From Gammaproteobacteria bacterium (lineage in GTDB: Bacteria > Pseudomonadota > Gammaproteobacteria > GRL18), in the NCBI GenBank assembly GCA_028571885.1, contig JAPVVU010000224.1, positions 1-5,507 on the forward strand: a DNA stretch of 5,507 bases. The letters are read 5' to 3'. Positions 1 to 5,507 of the stretch are shown one piece after another (within the stretch, counting starts at the first letter, position 1; every line of letters starts with the position of its first letter). Position numbers and translations under genes: made by a program. The notes under the pieces were generated by a model. It ran no database searches. It saw only the letters and a list, made by a program, of their open reading frames with translations, and had not been told where the DNA came from.

Positions 1-501
1 ATCCCCCACCATGACAGCATCATCTGCCACAATCCCAAAATCATCTAATAATTCTTCAAGCATCTGCGGATGTGGTTTAGATCGGGTTTCATCAGCACAA
101 CGGCTGCCATGAAACAAATTTGTTAATCCCGTTTCTTCCAGCACAGGATCTAGTCCTCGTCTCGCCTTGCCCGTCGCAATAGCCAGCATAAAGCCCTTAT
201 CAATTAAGCCTTCAAGCATCTGTTTGACATTATCAAACAGACCTGAAGGCGTTTCATTTGCTGTCAAAAAATGATATCGATAGCGATCAGCAAAGTAGAT
301 AAGCTGTTCATTTTGCAGTTGGGGATAAAGATTTGAAATCGCTTCATGCAAACCTAAACCAATAATGTTTTTTAAGGTATTATCGGTGAGTTGATTCAGC
401 TGCAAATCATCCGCAGCACTTTTCAGGCAGTCAACAATTCTTGCCTGAGAATCCATTAGCGTACCATCCCAGTCAAAAATAATTAATTTATATGCAGGCA
501 T
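1..501 (-). CDS. HAD-superfamily (subfamily IA) phosphatase, phosphoglycolate-phosphatase-like; 3' end cut by window
   Basis: The reading frame is open from an ATG at 501 down to the window edge: 167 codons, with no stop seen. All four HAD motifs are visible. Motif I is DWDGTLMDS with nucleophile D10 and acid/base D12. Motif II is T110 in AIATGK. Motif III is K142 in SKPHP. Motif IV is VGD ending at D167, exactly where the window stops. Residues of about 17-85 between motifs I and II fit a helical C1 cap. Family members run to about 215-230 residues, so some 50-60 C-terminal residues lie outside. These enzymes hydrolyse small phosphomonoesters in the cytosol via an aspartyl-phosphate; the substrate cannot be read from sequence. 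The gene follows rluC by 65 bp on the same strand, an arrangement common in gammaproteobacteria, which suggests co-transcription. No clear Shine-Dalgarno precedes the ATG. The start is chosen because motif I falls at the usual distance of about 10 residues. Confidence 0.9.
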   Translation of the reverse strand, partial: MPAYKLIIFDWDGTLMDSQARIVDCLKSAADDLQLNQLTDNTLKNIIGLGLHEAISNLYPQLQNEQLIYFADRYRYHFLTANETPSGLFDNVKQMLEGLIDKGFMLAIATGKARRGLDPVLEETGLTNLFHGSRCADETRSKPHPQMLEELLDDFGIVADDAVMVGD

Positions 502-542
502 TATTTCTACTATAGTGAGTTAAAAATGAATAGTTTGAGTCT

Positions 543-562
543 TATCTTGAGATTTCAAGATA
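543..562 (-). other. 8-bp perfect hairpin between rluC and the HAD gene
   Basis: TATCTTGA (543-550) and TCAAGATA (555-562) form a perfect 8-bp stem around a 4-nt loop, starting 4 bases past the rluC stop codon. On the minus strand no T-run follows directly: the next bases are AAGACTCAAACTATTC, and a run of five T appears only about 17 nt later. It is therefore not a standard intrinsic terminator. It may be a weak attenuator, or a 3'-end stabiliser or processing element setting relative rluC and HAD levels; that role is inference. Confidence 0.45.
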
Positions 563-566
563 GAGG

Positions 567-1523
567 TCATTTAATCTTTTTCAGAACAAGTAAAAATTGT
601 TCTAAATCATCGCTCAAAGGTGCTTTAATCGTCAATTTTTTTCCTGAATCAGGGTGTTTAAAGGTCATTTGAGCAGAATGTAGAAATAATCGTTTCAGTC
701 CCCTGTCTTTCAAACGTTGATTACAGGCATAATTGCCATATTTAGTGTCACCTGCAACATTGTGGCCTAAAAATTTAGAATGCACTCTTATTTGATGGGT
801 ACGACCGGTGATAATTTTAATCTCCGCAAGTGCAGTATCAGCAAAACGTTCAATGATTGAAAAAAAACTGGTTGATTCTTTACCTCTTGGATCCACTCGA
901 ACAAAGCGCTCACCGGATTTGAGCTCTTCACGCAAAAGAGGTGCAGTTACCTTCTCTCTTTGAAAGTCAGGCCGGCCGCAGAGAAGTGCGATATAACGCT
1001 TATCTGTTTGTCGGTTTCGTAATAAATCCTGTACACCAATAAGTGCACTACGTTTTTTAGCAATTAACAAACAGCCTGAGGTATCTTTATCCAGACGGTG
1101 AATCAGTTCAAGAAATTTCTCTTCCGGCTTTAGAGCACGAATTGCTTCGATAATACCATAACTGACGCCACTGCCGCCATGAACAGCAACACCACTGGGT
1201 TTATTAATAGCCAGCAAACTTGAATCTTCAAAAATAATAGCACTTTCAATGAGCTTTAATAAAGAACGACCTGGCGCAGGCAGTTCTTTTTTTTCAGTGA
1301 GTTTTAACGGTGGAATTCGTACCATATCACCAAATTGAAGCTTATAAGTCTGTTTAATGCGACCTTTATTGACCCGAACTTCTCCTTTTCGGATTATCTT
1401 ATAAATATGACCTTTTGGCACACCTTTAAGCTGATTTAACAAAAAGTTATCGATCCTCTGCCCAGCATTTTGAGCATTAATTTCAACAAATTTGACTGAA
1501 TGATTTATTATTTTAAGATTCAT
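567..1523 (-). CDS. rluC: 23S rRNA pseudouridine synthase RluC
   Basis: A complete 318-residue protein, matching the roughly 319 residues of E. coli RluC. It belongs to the RluA/RluC/RluD family, which converts specific uridines of 23S rRNA to pseudouridine; E. coli RluC acts at 955, 2504 and 2580. An N-terminal S4 RNA-binding domain covers about residues 19-71 (GQRIDNFL to GDMVRIP). The catalytic domain follows from about residue 95. It contains the family signature HRLDKDTSG (142-150) with catalytic D145, then GRTHQIRVH (240-248) and GDTKYGN (259-265 region). Divergent placement upstream of rne is the known gammaproteobacterial context and favours RluC over the paralogues RluA and RluD. The HAD phosphatase gene follows on the same strand. 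The ATG at 1523 gives a normal family N-terminus; its upstream sequence has no strong Shine-Dalgarno. Nothing is truncated or missing. Confidence 0.95.
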   Translation of the reverse strand: MNLKIINHSVKFVEINAQNAGQRIDNFLLNQLKGVPKGHIYKIIRKGEVRVNKGRIKQTYKLQFGDMVRIPPLKLTEKKELPAPGRSLLKLIESAIIFEDSSLLAINKPSGVAVHGGSGVSYGIIEAIRALKPEEKFLELIHRLDKDTSGCLLIAKKRSALIGVQDLLRNRQTDKRYIALLCGRPDFQREKVTAPLLREELKSGERFVRVDPRGKESTSFFSIIERFADTALAEIKIITGRTHQIRVHSKFLGHNVAGDTKYGNYACNQRLKDRGLKRLFLHSAQMTFKHPDSGKKLTIKAPLSDDLEQFLLVLKKIK

Positions 1524-1537
1524 GCAATATTTCTGTG

Positions 1538-1543
1538 ATTATA
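1538..1543 (-). promoter_or_regulatory. Candidate -10 element for rluC
   Basis: The minus strand reads a consensus TATAAT at 1543-1538. A weak -35-like CTGAAA (1564-1559) lies upstream with a short 15-bp spacer. A start here would give a leader of only about 8 nt before the rluC ATG, fitting the absence of a clear Shine-Dalgarno. Other -10-like hexamers on this strand are TATAAC (1572-1567) and TATAAG (1610-1605), so the true start site is uncertain. Confidence 0.3.
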
Positions 1544-1774
1544 CGTTGATGGAATTGATTTCAGCTGTTATATTGAAGCGGTTAAATCTTCAGTTCATTT
1601 GCAGCTTATACTATTGAGTTTACTCGCTATTTATTAACTCACTGAAAAATTCAGTATAAATCTAACAATTGAAGATAAACTTATTTGTTAAACTTTTCAT
1701 TATTTATCGAAATTATCAAGAGCTATCTGATATGCCCAAGCAAGAAGTGGCGGAAAGAAGTTACCTGATAATGT

Positions 1775-1800
1775 AATTTTACCCAATTTTGGCGAATTTT
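1775..1800. other. Three AATTTT tracts phased at exactly 10 bp
   Basis: AATTTT occurs at 1775-1780, 1785-1790 and 1795-1800, separated by ACCC and GGCG. A-tracts repeated in phase with the helical turn are a known cause of static DNA curvature. Three tracts is a short array. A role in the shared promoter region, for example in nucleoid-protein binding, is inference. Confidence 0.5.
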
Positions 1801-1889
1801 ACGATTAATAGTACTTATTTGAAATAAATAATGGTTGAAACAAATAAAGATCATGAATTGTTTTTTTATGATATTGGTGATGTGATTAT

Positions 1890-1911
1890 TGTAAGTTAAA
1901 TGTAAGTTAAA
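1890..1911. repeat. Tandem duplication of an 11-bp unit
   Basis: The unit TGTAAGTTAAA is present twice, perfectly and head to tail, at 1890-1900 and 1901-1911. One unit is close to one helical turn, so both copies face the same side of the DNA. It may be a slippage duplication or a paired protein-binding site; nothing decides between these. A short GCATC/GATGC inverted repeat (1913-1917 and 1927-1931) follows immediately. Confidence 0.6.
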
Positions 1912-2122
1912 GGCATCCATTTTTAAGATGCACGGCAACGGAAAACACTCGAGCGACATATTATCAGTGTTTAAAACCAATTACTCCAATTTTTAGACAA
2001 TAATCCAAAAAATTAAAACCAAATAAAATCATTAACAATGATCCATGAAATATGAATAAATTATAGCTCCTGTATAGAGTTTACAGGAAAAGTGACGAAA
2101 GATTTTTATATCCGATTTTTAA

Positions 2123-2155
2123 TAAGACATTTAAATTTCTTTAAATGAAGTCTTA
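2123..2155 (+). other. Strong AU-rich hairpin with UUUC tetraloop upstream of rne
   Basis: TAAGAC plus ATTTAAA (2123-2135) pairs with TTTAAAT (2140-2146) and GTCTTA (2150-2155), with GAA (2147-2149) bulged on the 3' side and loop TTTC (2136-2139). This makes 13 base pairs in all. No T-run follows directly on either strand, so it is not a terminator. If the rne transcript starts upstream, this would be a leader stem-loop with an asymmetric bulge. Whether it is analogous to the regulatory hairpins of the E. coli rne leader is not established. Confidence 0.5.
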
Positions 2156-2220
2156 AACAGGATTCTAACAATTTTTTAATATTTGTGTGTTATTTAATAC
2201 ATTGAGTTATGCAGACTAAT

Positions 2221-2262
2221 AATGCATACGAATAATTCATGTATTCAATACACTTATGCATT
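2221..2262. repeat. 8-bp inverted repeat with nested hairpin (ATGCAT-containing)
   Basis: AATGCATA (2221-2228) and TATGCATT (2255-2262) are perfect inverted copies. Between them TGTAT (2240-2244) and ATACA (2248-2252) form a smaller hairpin. The palindrome ATGCAT occurs three times within about 90 bp (2222, 2256, 2304), plus a TTATGCA at 2208. Function unknown; possible leader structure or operator cluster. Confidence 0.4.
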
Positions 2263-2288
2263 CAACTTAATTGCCTTCAATAGGCACA

Positions 2289-2294
2289 TATAAT
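2289..2294 (+). promoter_or_regulatory. Candidate -10 element for rne
   Basis: A consensus TATAAT on the plus strand lies about 245 bp before the rne start. No good -35 sits 16-18 bp upstream and there is no extended -10 TG, so the call rests on the hexamer alone in very AT-rich DNA. A small hairpin, TGCCT-TCAAT-AGGCA (2272-2286), lies just upstream. If used, it would give an rne leader of roughly 240 nt, containing the inverted repeats at 2357-2542. Confidence 0.25.
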
Positions 2295-2356
2295 TAATAA
2301 TCCATGCATATGTAAAACACCAGATTGAGATATAAATTGTTGAACTTTAATTGCTA

Positions 2357-2424
2357 ACATAAATTTATCCATTAAGTATTTGATTAATAATATATTACTC
2401 AAAACCATAATGATAAATTTATGT
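2357..2424. repeat. 13-bp perfect inverted repeat with palindromic cores upstream of rne
   Basis: ACATAAATTTATC (2357-2369) and GATAAATTTATGT (2412-2424) are perfect inverted copies separated by 42 bp. Each arm contains the 10-bp palindrome ATAAATTTAT (2359-2368 and 2413-2422). As RNA the arms could form a long stem; as DNA they could be two sites for a dimeric regulator 54 bp apart. The sequence alone does not decide. Confidence 0.6.
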
Positions 2425-2430
2425 CATTAA

Positions 2431-2450
2431 AATAAAGAATACACTTTATT
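2431..2450 (+). other. 7-bp AU-rich hairpin in probable rne leader
   Basis: AATAAAG (2431-2437) and CTTTATT (2444-2450) form a perfect 7-bp stem around the loop AATACA. It begins 6 bases after the preceding inverted repeat ends. It holds a single G-C pair and would be weak on its own. Confidence 0.35.
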
Positions 2451-2474
2451 CTAAGCATGTTATCTTTTCCTTAC

Positions 2475-2492
2475 ATAAGCAATGTTGCTTAT
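2475..2492 (+). other. Hairpin ATAAGCA-ATGT-TGCTTAT in probable rne leader
   Basis: ATAAGCAA (2475-2482) and TTGCTTAT (2485-2492) are perfect inverted copies. As RNA they form a 7-bp stem with a 4-nt AUGU loop. It ends 45 nt before the rne ATG and immediately precedes the strand that can pair with the start codon. Confidence 0.45.
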
Positions 2493-2496
2493 AAAC

Positions 2497-2542
2497 TTTA
2501 TATAGTTTGAGCCCAAGAGAATTTTGAGCATAACTATATGAA
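2497..2542 (+). promoter_or_regulatory. Potential RNA helix sequestering the rne start codon
   Basis: TTTATATAGTT (2497-2507) can pair with AACTATATGAA (2532-2542). This is 11 consecutive pairs, one of them a U-G wobble, around a 24-nt loop. The rne ATG at 2538-2540 lies fully inside the stem. The loop carries AAGAGA (2515-2520) and GAG (2526-2528); GAG, 9 nt before the ATG, is the only plausible Shine-Dalgarno and is weak. An alternative hairpin AAACT/AGTTT (2493-2497 and 2504-2508) uses the same 5' strand and would free the start codon. The stem has one G-C pair, so stability is modest. Confidence 0.45.
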
Positions 2543-5507
2543 AAGAATGTTATTTAATGCAACTCAACCTGAAGAGTTGCGTGTAGCCCTGGTCGATGGT
2601 CAACATCTGTTTAATCTGGATATTGAAACAACTCAGAGAACACAAAAAAAAGCCAATATCTATAAAGCAAAAATTACCCGCGTAGAGCCAAGCCTGGAAG
2701 CAGCCTTTGTTGACTACGGTTCAGAAAGACATGGTTTCCTCCCACTTAAAGATATATCACGTCAATATTTCAGAAAGCCCGTTGAACGTGGTAAACGTCC
2801 TAATATTTCCCAATTACTTCAAGAAGGTATGGAAGTTGTTGTTCAAGTTGATAAAGAAGAACGCGGTAATAAAGGAGCAGCACTCACAACTTTTATCAGC
2901 CTGCCTGGACGCTATTTAGTTTTAATGCCAAACAACCCCAAAGCGGGTGGTATTTCAAGGCGAATTGAAGGTGATGAACGTTCTGAATTAAAAGAAATCC
3001 TAAATCAGCTGAATGTACCTGACTCAATGGGTCTGATTGTACGTACTGCCGGCATAGGTAAAAGCATTGAAGAGCTACAGCTTGATCTCGATTACCTGCT
3101 GCACCTCTGGACAGCAATTGACAGTGCCTCGGTAGAACGAAAAGCACCTTTTCTTATTTACCAGGAAAGCAATATTGTTATTCGGGCGATTCGTGACTAT
3201 CTGCGTTCTGATATTACAGAAATAATTATTGATGAAGAAAACACTTACAAAGAAGCCTATGACTTTATGCAGCGGGTTATGCCCCAGCATCTTCATAAAG
3301 TTAAACTCTATAGTGACAGTATCCCATTATTCTCTCGTTATCAGATAGAATCTCAAATTGAAACAGCTTTCCAACGTGAAGTGAATTTACCTTCCGGTGG
3401 TGCCATTGTTATTGATCACACTGAAGCGCTCATTTCAATTGATATCAACTCAGCCAGAGCGACCAGGGGAAGTGATATTGAAGAAACAGCACTAAATACT
3501 AACCTTGAAGCGGCTGATGAAGTCGCCAGACAACTGCGTCTGCGTGATCTCGGTGGTTTGGTTGTTATTGATTTCATTGATATGTCACCACCAAAAAACC
3601 AGCGTGCTGTTGAAAATCGCATGAAAGATGCCTTAAAGCTGGATCGAGCTCGGGTTCAGGTTGGTCGTATCTCTCGTTTTGGTTTATTGGAAATGTCCCG
3701 TCAGCGTTTGAAACCATCATTGGGTGAATCCAGCCAAATCACCTGCCCTCGTTGTAGTGGTCACGGTACTATTCGCGGCATTGATTCGCTTGGTTTGTCA
3801 GTATTACGAATTCTGGAAGAAGAATCAATGAAAGAGAATACTGGACGCATCCTGGCTCAGTTGCCGGTTAATGTGGCCACATTCCTGCTTAATGATAAAC
3901 GCGATATCATCAGTGAAATAGAAAGTCGTCAGAAAATCACGGTCACGCTGATCCCTAATGAAAGCCTCGTGACGCCTCATTATCGTATTGAACGAATACG
4001 CAATGATGAGAACATGACTGATAAATATCAGGTTAACAGTTATAACTTTAATCGCATACTTGATGATGGTGAAGCAAATGGCCTGATAGCTGAACCTGCA
4101 AAATATGAAGAGCCTGCAGTTAAAGCACCCACATCGATTCAGCCTCAAAAGATAAATCAGCCGCTGACATTAGTCAGACGTATCTGGACATCCTTGTTTA
4201 ACCGTACAGAATCAGATGAAGAATCCGTTGCTGAACAAACTAAAGCGCCGCAAAAAAGCACCAGAACACCAGCAAAACATGCTCGAACTGATCGCAAGCA
4301 GGAGCCACGCAGAAAGAGTGAAAATCGTGATGCCAGAAAAAAACCACAGAAACAAAACAAACGAGATGACAAAAAAGGCCAGAGAGCGGCGCATAAGACT
4401 CGTAACCAGGACATCAATAAGAGTGCCGTAGTAACAGAAGCAGAAGCAGCAGCAGTTTTTACTGCTACAGATGAAAAGTCAGTAAAGAAAACAGCGGAGA
4501 AAACCTCCTCACCAATGAGTTCTGCTAAAAAATCATCCGCTGGGAATAAAGGACGCAGAAAAGCGGATAGTAGTAAAAAACAGCAATCAACGAAAAAGCC
4601 TGGCGAAAATAAACCGGGCAAAGTTGAAAGTATGGATGAAGGTGATAATAAGAGTGCAGCGCAAGCAAGCGATGCCTCAGTTGATACAAACATTAACAAA
4701 AGCACTCTTCCTATATCTACATCACCGTCTTCACTATCAGTCCGTGAGACAGCACTACCAGCTGTGAAAGAAGCTGCAGCTGCAGAAACGGCAACAACAT
4801 CAGATGATGAAAAAAGCACCACTAGCAAAAAGAAATCACTAAGAGGCCCAGGTTCACGCCGAACAGGTCGCAGAACCAGCTCACGTAAAAAAGCAGTCAG
4901 AAAAGACTCTGCTGCTTCAGTTGTTAAGGAGCCATCAGCTAGTAAGGAGCCATCAGCCAGCAAGGAGCCATCAGCCAGTAAGGAGCCATCAGCCAGCAAG
5001 GAGCCATCAGCCAGCAAGGAGCCATCAGCCAGCAAGAAGACCACCACGCAGTCTTCAGCAGACAAAGAGCAAACTGCAGCAGCTACCATGGATGCTGACC
5101 AGGGGCAGAAATCTTCTTTAAGCGAGCAACAGCAGACAACTTCTAACGTTTCAGCAGATTCGAAATCAGTATCAAAAAAGAAAGAAATTGCCCCCGCATC
5201 TGATCAAGGCGAAGCGACTACGGAAGACAAACCGACTCCGGCTAAAAAAACAGCAAGCAAGAAGAAAGCGCGTCGAAAAACTGCTACTAAAAAGAAAGCT
5301 GTTGCTGCATCAAAGCCCAAAGAAAGCATTGTCATAACCGATACTGCTGCGCCTTCAGGTAATAAGCCATCAGCCAATAAGGAGCCATCAGTCAGTAAAG
5401 AGTCTTCAACTGTTAAAGAGCCCTCAGCCAGCAAAGAGTCTTCAACTGTTAAAGAGTCCTCAACCAGTAAAGAGTCCTCAGCCAGTAAAGTCGGAGGCCA
5501 AGCGGTC
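2538..5507 (+). CDS. rne: Ribonuclease E, 3' end cut by window
   Basis: 990 codons are open from the ATG to the right edge with no stop (E. coli RNase E has 1061 residues). The N-terminal half is canonical: S1 RNA-binding domain at about 36-119 with F57, F67 and K112; 5'-monophosphate sensor with R169 and T170; DNase I-like catalytic core with metal-binding D302 ([10 protein letters not shown]) and D345 (VIDFIDM); zinc-link CPRC with C403 and C406, used for dimerisation. The enzyme cuts AU-rich single-stranded RNA to start mRNA decay and process rRNA and tRNA precursors. From about 520 the protein is probably disordered. Residues 543-556 ([14 protein letters not shown]) resemble the amphipathic membrane anchor, and 581-623 is an RNA-binding-like segment with 18 Lys/Arg in 43. 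Further basic patches are 764-789 and 901-928. Two repeat blocks lie at 797-832 and 943-983. Binding sites for RhlB, enolase or PNPase are not recognisable. The start matches E. coli MKRML. Confidence 0.97.
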   Translation, partial: MKRMLFNATQPEELRVALVDGQHLFNLDIETTQRTQKKANIYKAKITRVEPSLEAAFVDYGSERHGFLPLKDISRQYFRKPVERGKRPNISQLLQEGMEVVVQVDKEERGNKGAALTTFISLPGRYLVLMPNNPKAGGISRRIEGDERSELKEILNQLNVPDSMGLIVRTAGIGKSIEELQLDLDYLLHLWTAIDSASVERKAPFLIYQESNIVIRAIRDYLRSDITEIIIDEENTYKEAYDFMQRVMPQHLHKVKLYSDSIPLFSRYQIESQIETAFQREVNLPSGGAIVIDHTEALISIDINSARATRGSDIEETALNTNLEAADEVARQLRLRDLGGLVVIDFIDMSPPKNQRAVENRMKDALKLDRARVQVGRISRFGLLEMSRQRLKPSLGESSQITCPRCSGHGTIRGIDSLGLSVLRILEEESMKENTGRILAQLPVNVATFLLNDKRDIISEIESRQKITVTLIPNESLVTPHYRIERIRNDENMTDKYQVNSYNFNRILDDGEANGLIAEPAKYEEPAVKAPTSIQPQKINQPLTLVRRIWTSLFNRTESDEESVAEQTKAPQKSTRTPAKHARTDRKQEPRRKSENRDARKKPQKQNKRDDKKGQRAAHKTRNQDINKSAVVTEAEAAAVFTATDEKSVKKTAEKTSSPMSSAKKSSAGNKGRRKADSSKKQQSTKKPGENKPGKVESMDEGDNKSAAQASDASVDTNINKSTLPISTSPSSLSVRETALPAVKEAAAAETATTSDDEKSTTSKKKSLRGPGSRRTGRRTSSRKKAVRKDSAASVVKEPSASKEPSASKEPSASKEPSASKEPSASKEPSASKKTTTQSSADKEQTAAATMDADQGQKSSLSEQQQTTSNVSADSKSVSKKKEIAPASDQGEATTEDKPTPAKKTASKKKARRKTATKKKAVAASKPKESIVITDTAAPSGNKPSANKEPSVSKESSTVKEPSASKESSTVKESSTSKESSASKVGGQAV
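4926..5033 (+). repeat. 18-bp minisatellite, six copies, in frame within rne (KEPSAS x6)
   Basis: Six head-to-tail 18-bp units begin at 4926, 4944, 4962, 4980, 4998 and 5016. Each encodes KEPSAS, giving RNase E residues 797-832. Copies 2, 4, 5 and 6 are identical; copy 3 differs at one base (final AGT) and copy 1 at two (GCT AGT). Both kinds of change are synonymous. Near-identity at DNA level points to recent expansion by slippage or unequal recombination. Because the unit is a multiple of three, copy number can vary without frameshift. The same repeat creates an LLADGS repeat in an antisense open frame, which is a shadow. Confidence 0.95.
5364..5486 (+). repeat. Second, degenerate block of the same hexapeptide repeat in rne
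   Basis: A 15-bp unit KPSAN (5364-5378) is followed by six 18-bp units: [30 protein letters not shown] and KESSAS (5379-5486; residues 943-983 with the first unit). A 36-bp higher-order unit is duplicated: 5397-5432 and 5433-5468 share an identical first 18 bp and differ at three positions in the second. The block is clearly related to the KEPSAS array at 4926-5033 but older or less homogenised, with amino-acid changes as well as silent ones. The repeat pattern ends at 5486, before the window edge. Confidence 0.9.

Larger units (their letters stand above)
1524..2537. other. Long AT-rich divergent intergenic region between rluC and rne
   Basis: These 1014 bp hold no convincing gene on either strand. 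G+C is very low next to rne (12 of 60 bases in 2101-2160, 11 of 60 in 2341-2400) and rises in one island (23 of 60 in 1921-1980). The region must contain the promoters of both genes. In E. coli the rluC-rne gap is also long, and the rne transcript has an extended structured 5' leader through which RNase E represses its own synthesis. The inverted repeats listed separately between 2123 and 2542 are consistent with such a leader here. An open frame at 1723-1980 on the minus strand is not supported as a gene. Confidence 0.7.

Noticed and set aside
505..522. Minus-strand ACTCACTATAG, matching the core of the phage T7 promoter
   Set aside because: Only the 3' 11 bases match; the upstream TAATACG recognition part is absent, nothing phage-like is nearby, and a chance match is more likely.
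1641..1655. ACTGAA-AAA-TTCAGT hairpin
   Set aside because: Six pairs around a triloop, no T-run on either strand, and no gene end nearby; ordinary for AT-rich sequence.
1861..1867. Run of seven T that might mark a plus-strand terminator
   Set aside because: No stable stem precedes it and no plus-strand gene ends upstream.
1723..1980. 85-residue open frame on the minus strand in the intergenic region
   Set aside because: No recognisable motif, no ribosome-binding site, and biased Ile/Asn/His/Phe composition expected from AT-rich noncoding DNA. I considered a transposase or repeat remnant near 1728-1770, where complexity is higher, but could not support it.
2203..2231. TTGAGT as a -35 for an rne promoter
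   Set aside because: The hexamer at a 17-bp spacing (ATACGA) does not resemble a -10, and the nearby AATAAT is too close.
2896..3296. Minus-strand open frames of 83 and 73 residues
   Set aside because: They lie opposite the conserved 5'-sensor and RNase H-like parts of RNase E and have no independent support.
4157..5089. 310-residue open frame on the minus strand with LLADGS repeats
   Set aside because: It is fully antisense to rne, whose frame is open and homologous. The repeats are the reverse reading of the KEPSAS array, and the Ser/Leu/Phe-rich composition is what antisense of Lys/Glu-rich codons gives.
5204..5434. 76-residue open frame on the minus strand
   Set aside because: Antisense shadow of the rne repeat region, with the same LADG/LTDG-type repeat artefact.

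Overview
The window looks like chromosomal DNA of a moderately AT-rich gammaproteobacterium. It carries the divergent rluC / rne arrangement known from this class. The RNase E catalytic half aligns with the E. coli enzyme almost residue for residue, with key positions F57, F67, K112, R169 and T170 at identical numbers. I cannot name a genus. No mobile element, CRISPR array, tRNA or rRNA is visible.

Layout: (1) 1-501, minus strand: the N-terminal 167 codons of a HAD-superfamily phosphatase, cut by the left edge. (2) 567-1523, minus strand: a complete rluC, the 23S rRNA pseudouridine synthase. It lies 65 bp upstream of the HAD gene and is probably co-transcribed with it. (3) 1524-2537: a long, very AT-rich divergent intergenic region with no convincing gene. 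It holds several inverted repeats and hairpins, a tandem 11-bp repeat and 10-bp-phased AATTTT tracts. The part nearest rne probably encodes a long structured 5' leader. (4) 2538-5507, plus strand: rne (RNase E), open for 990 codons with no stop before the right edge. It has a canonical catalytic half and a lineage-specific, disordered, Lys/Arg/Ser/Ala-rich C-terminal half with two blocks of an 18-bp (6-residue) tandem repeat.

Functionally this is an RNA-metabolism locus: RluC modifies the large-subunit rRNA and RNase E processes rRNA and tRNA precursors and initiates mRNA decay. The HAD phosphatase is a frequent neighbour of rluC, with no substrate readable from sequence.

I see no new multi-gene system. 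The parts most worth a second look are the rne leader, including an 11-bp helix that would bury the rne start codon and a 13-bp perfect inverted repeat, and the RNase E tail, with a nearly identical in-frame minisatellite and a histone-H1-like Lys/Ala segment.
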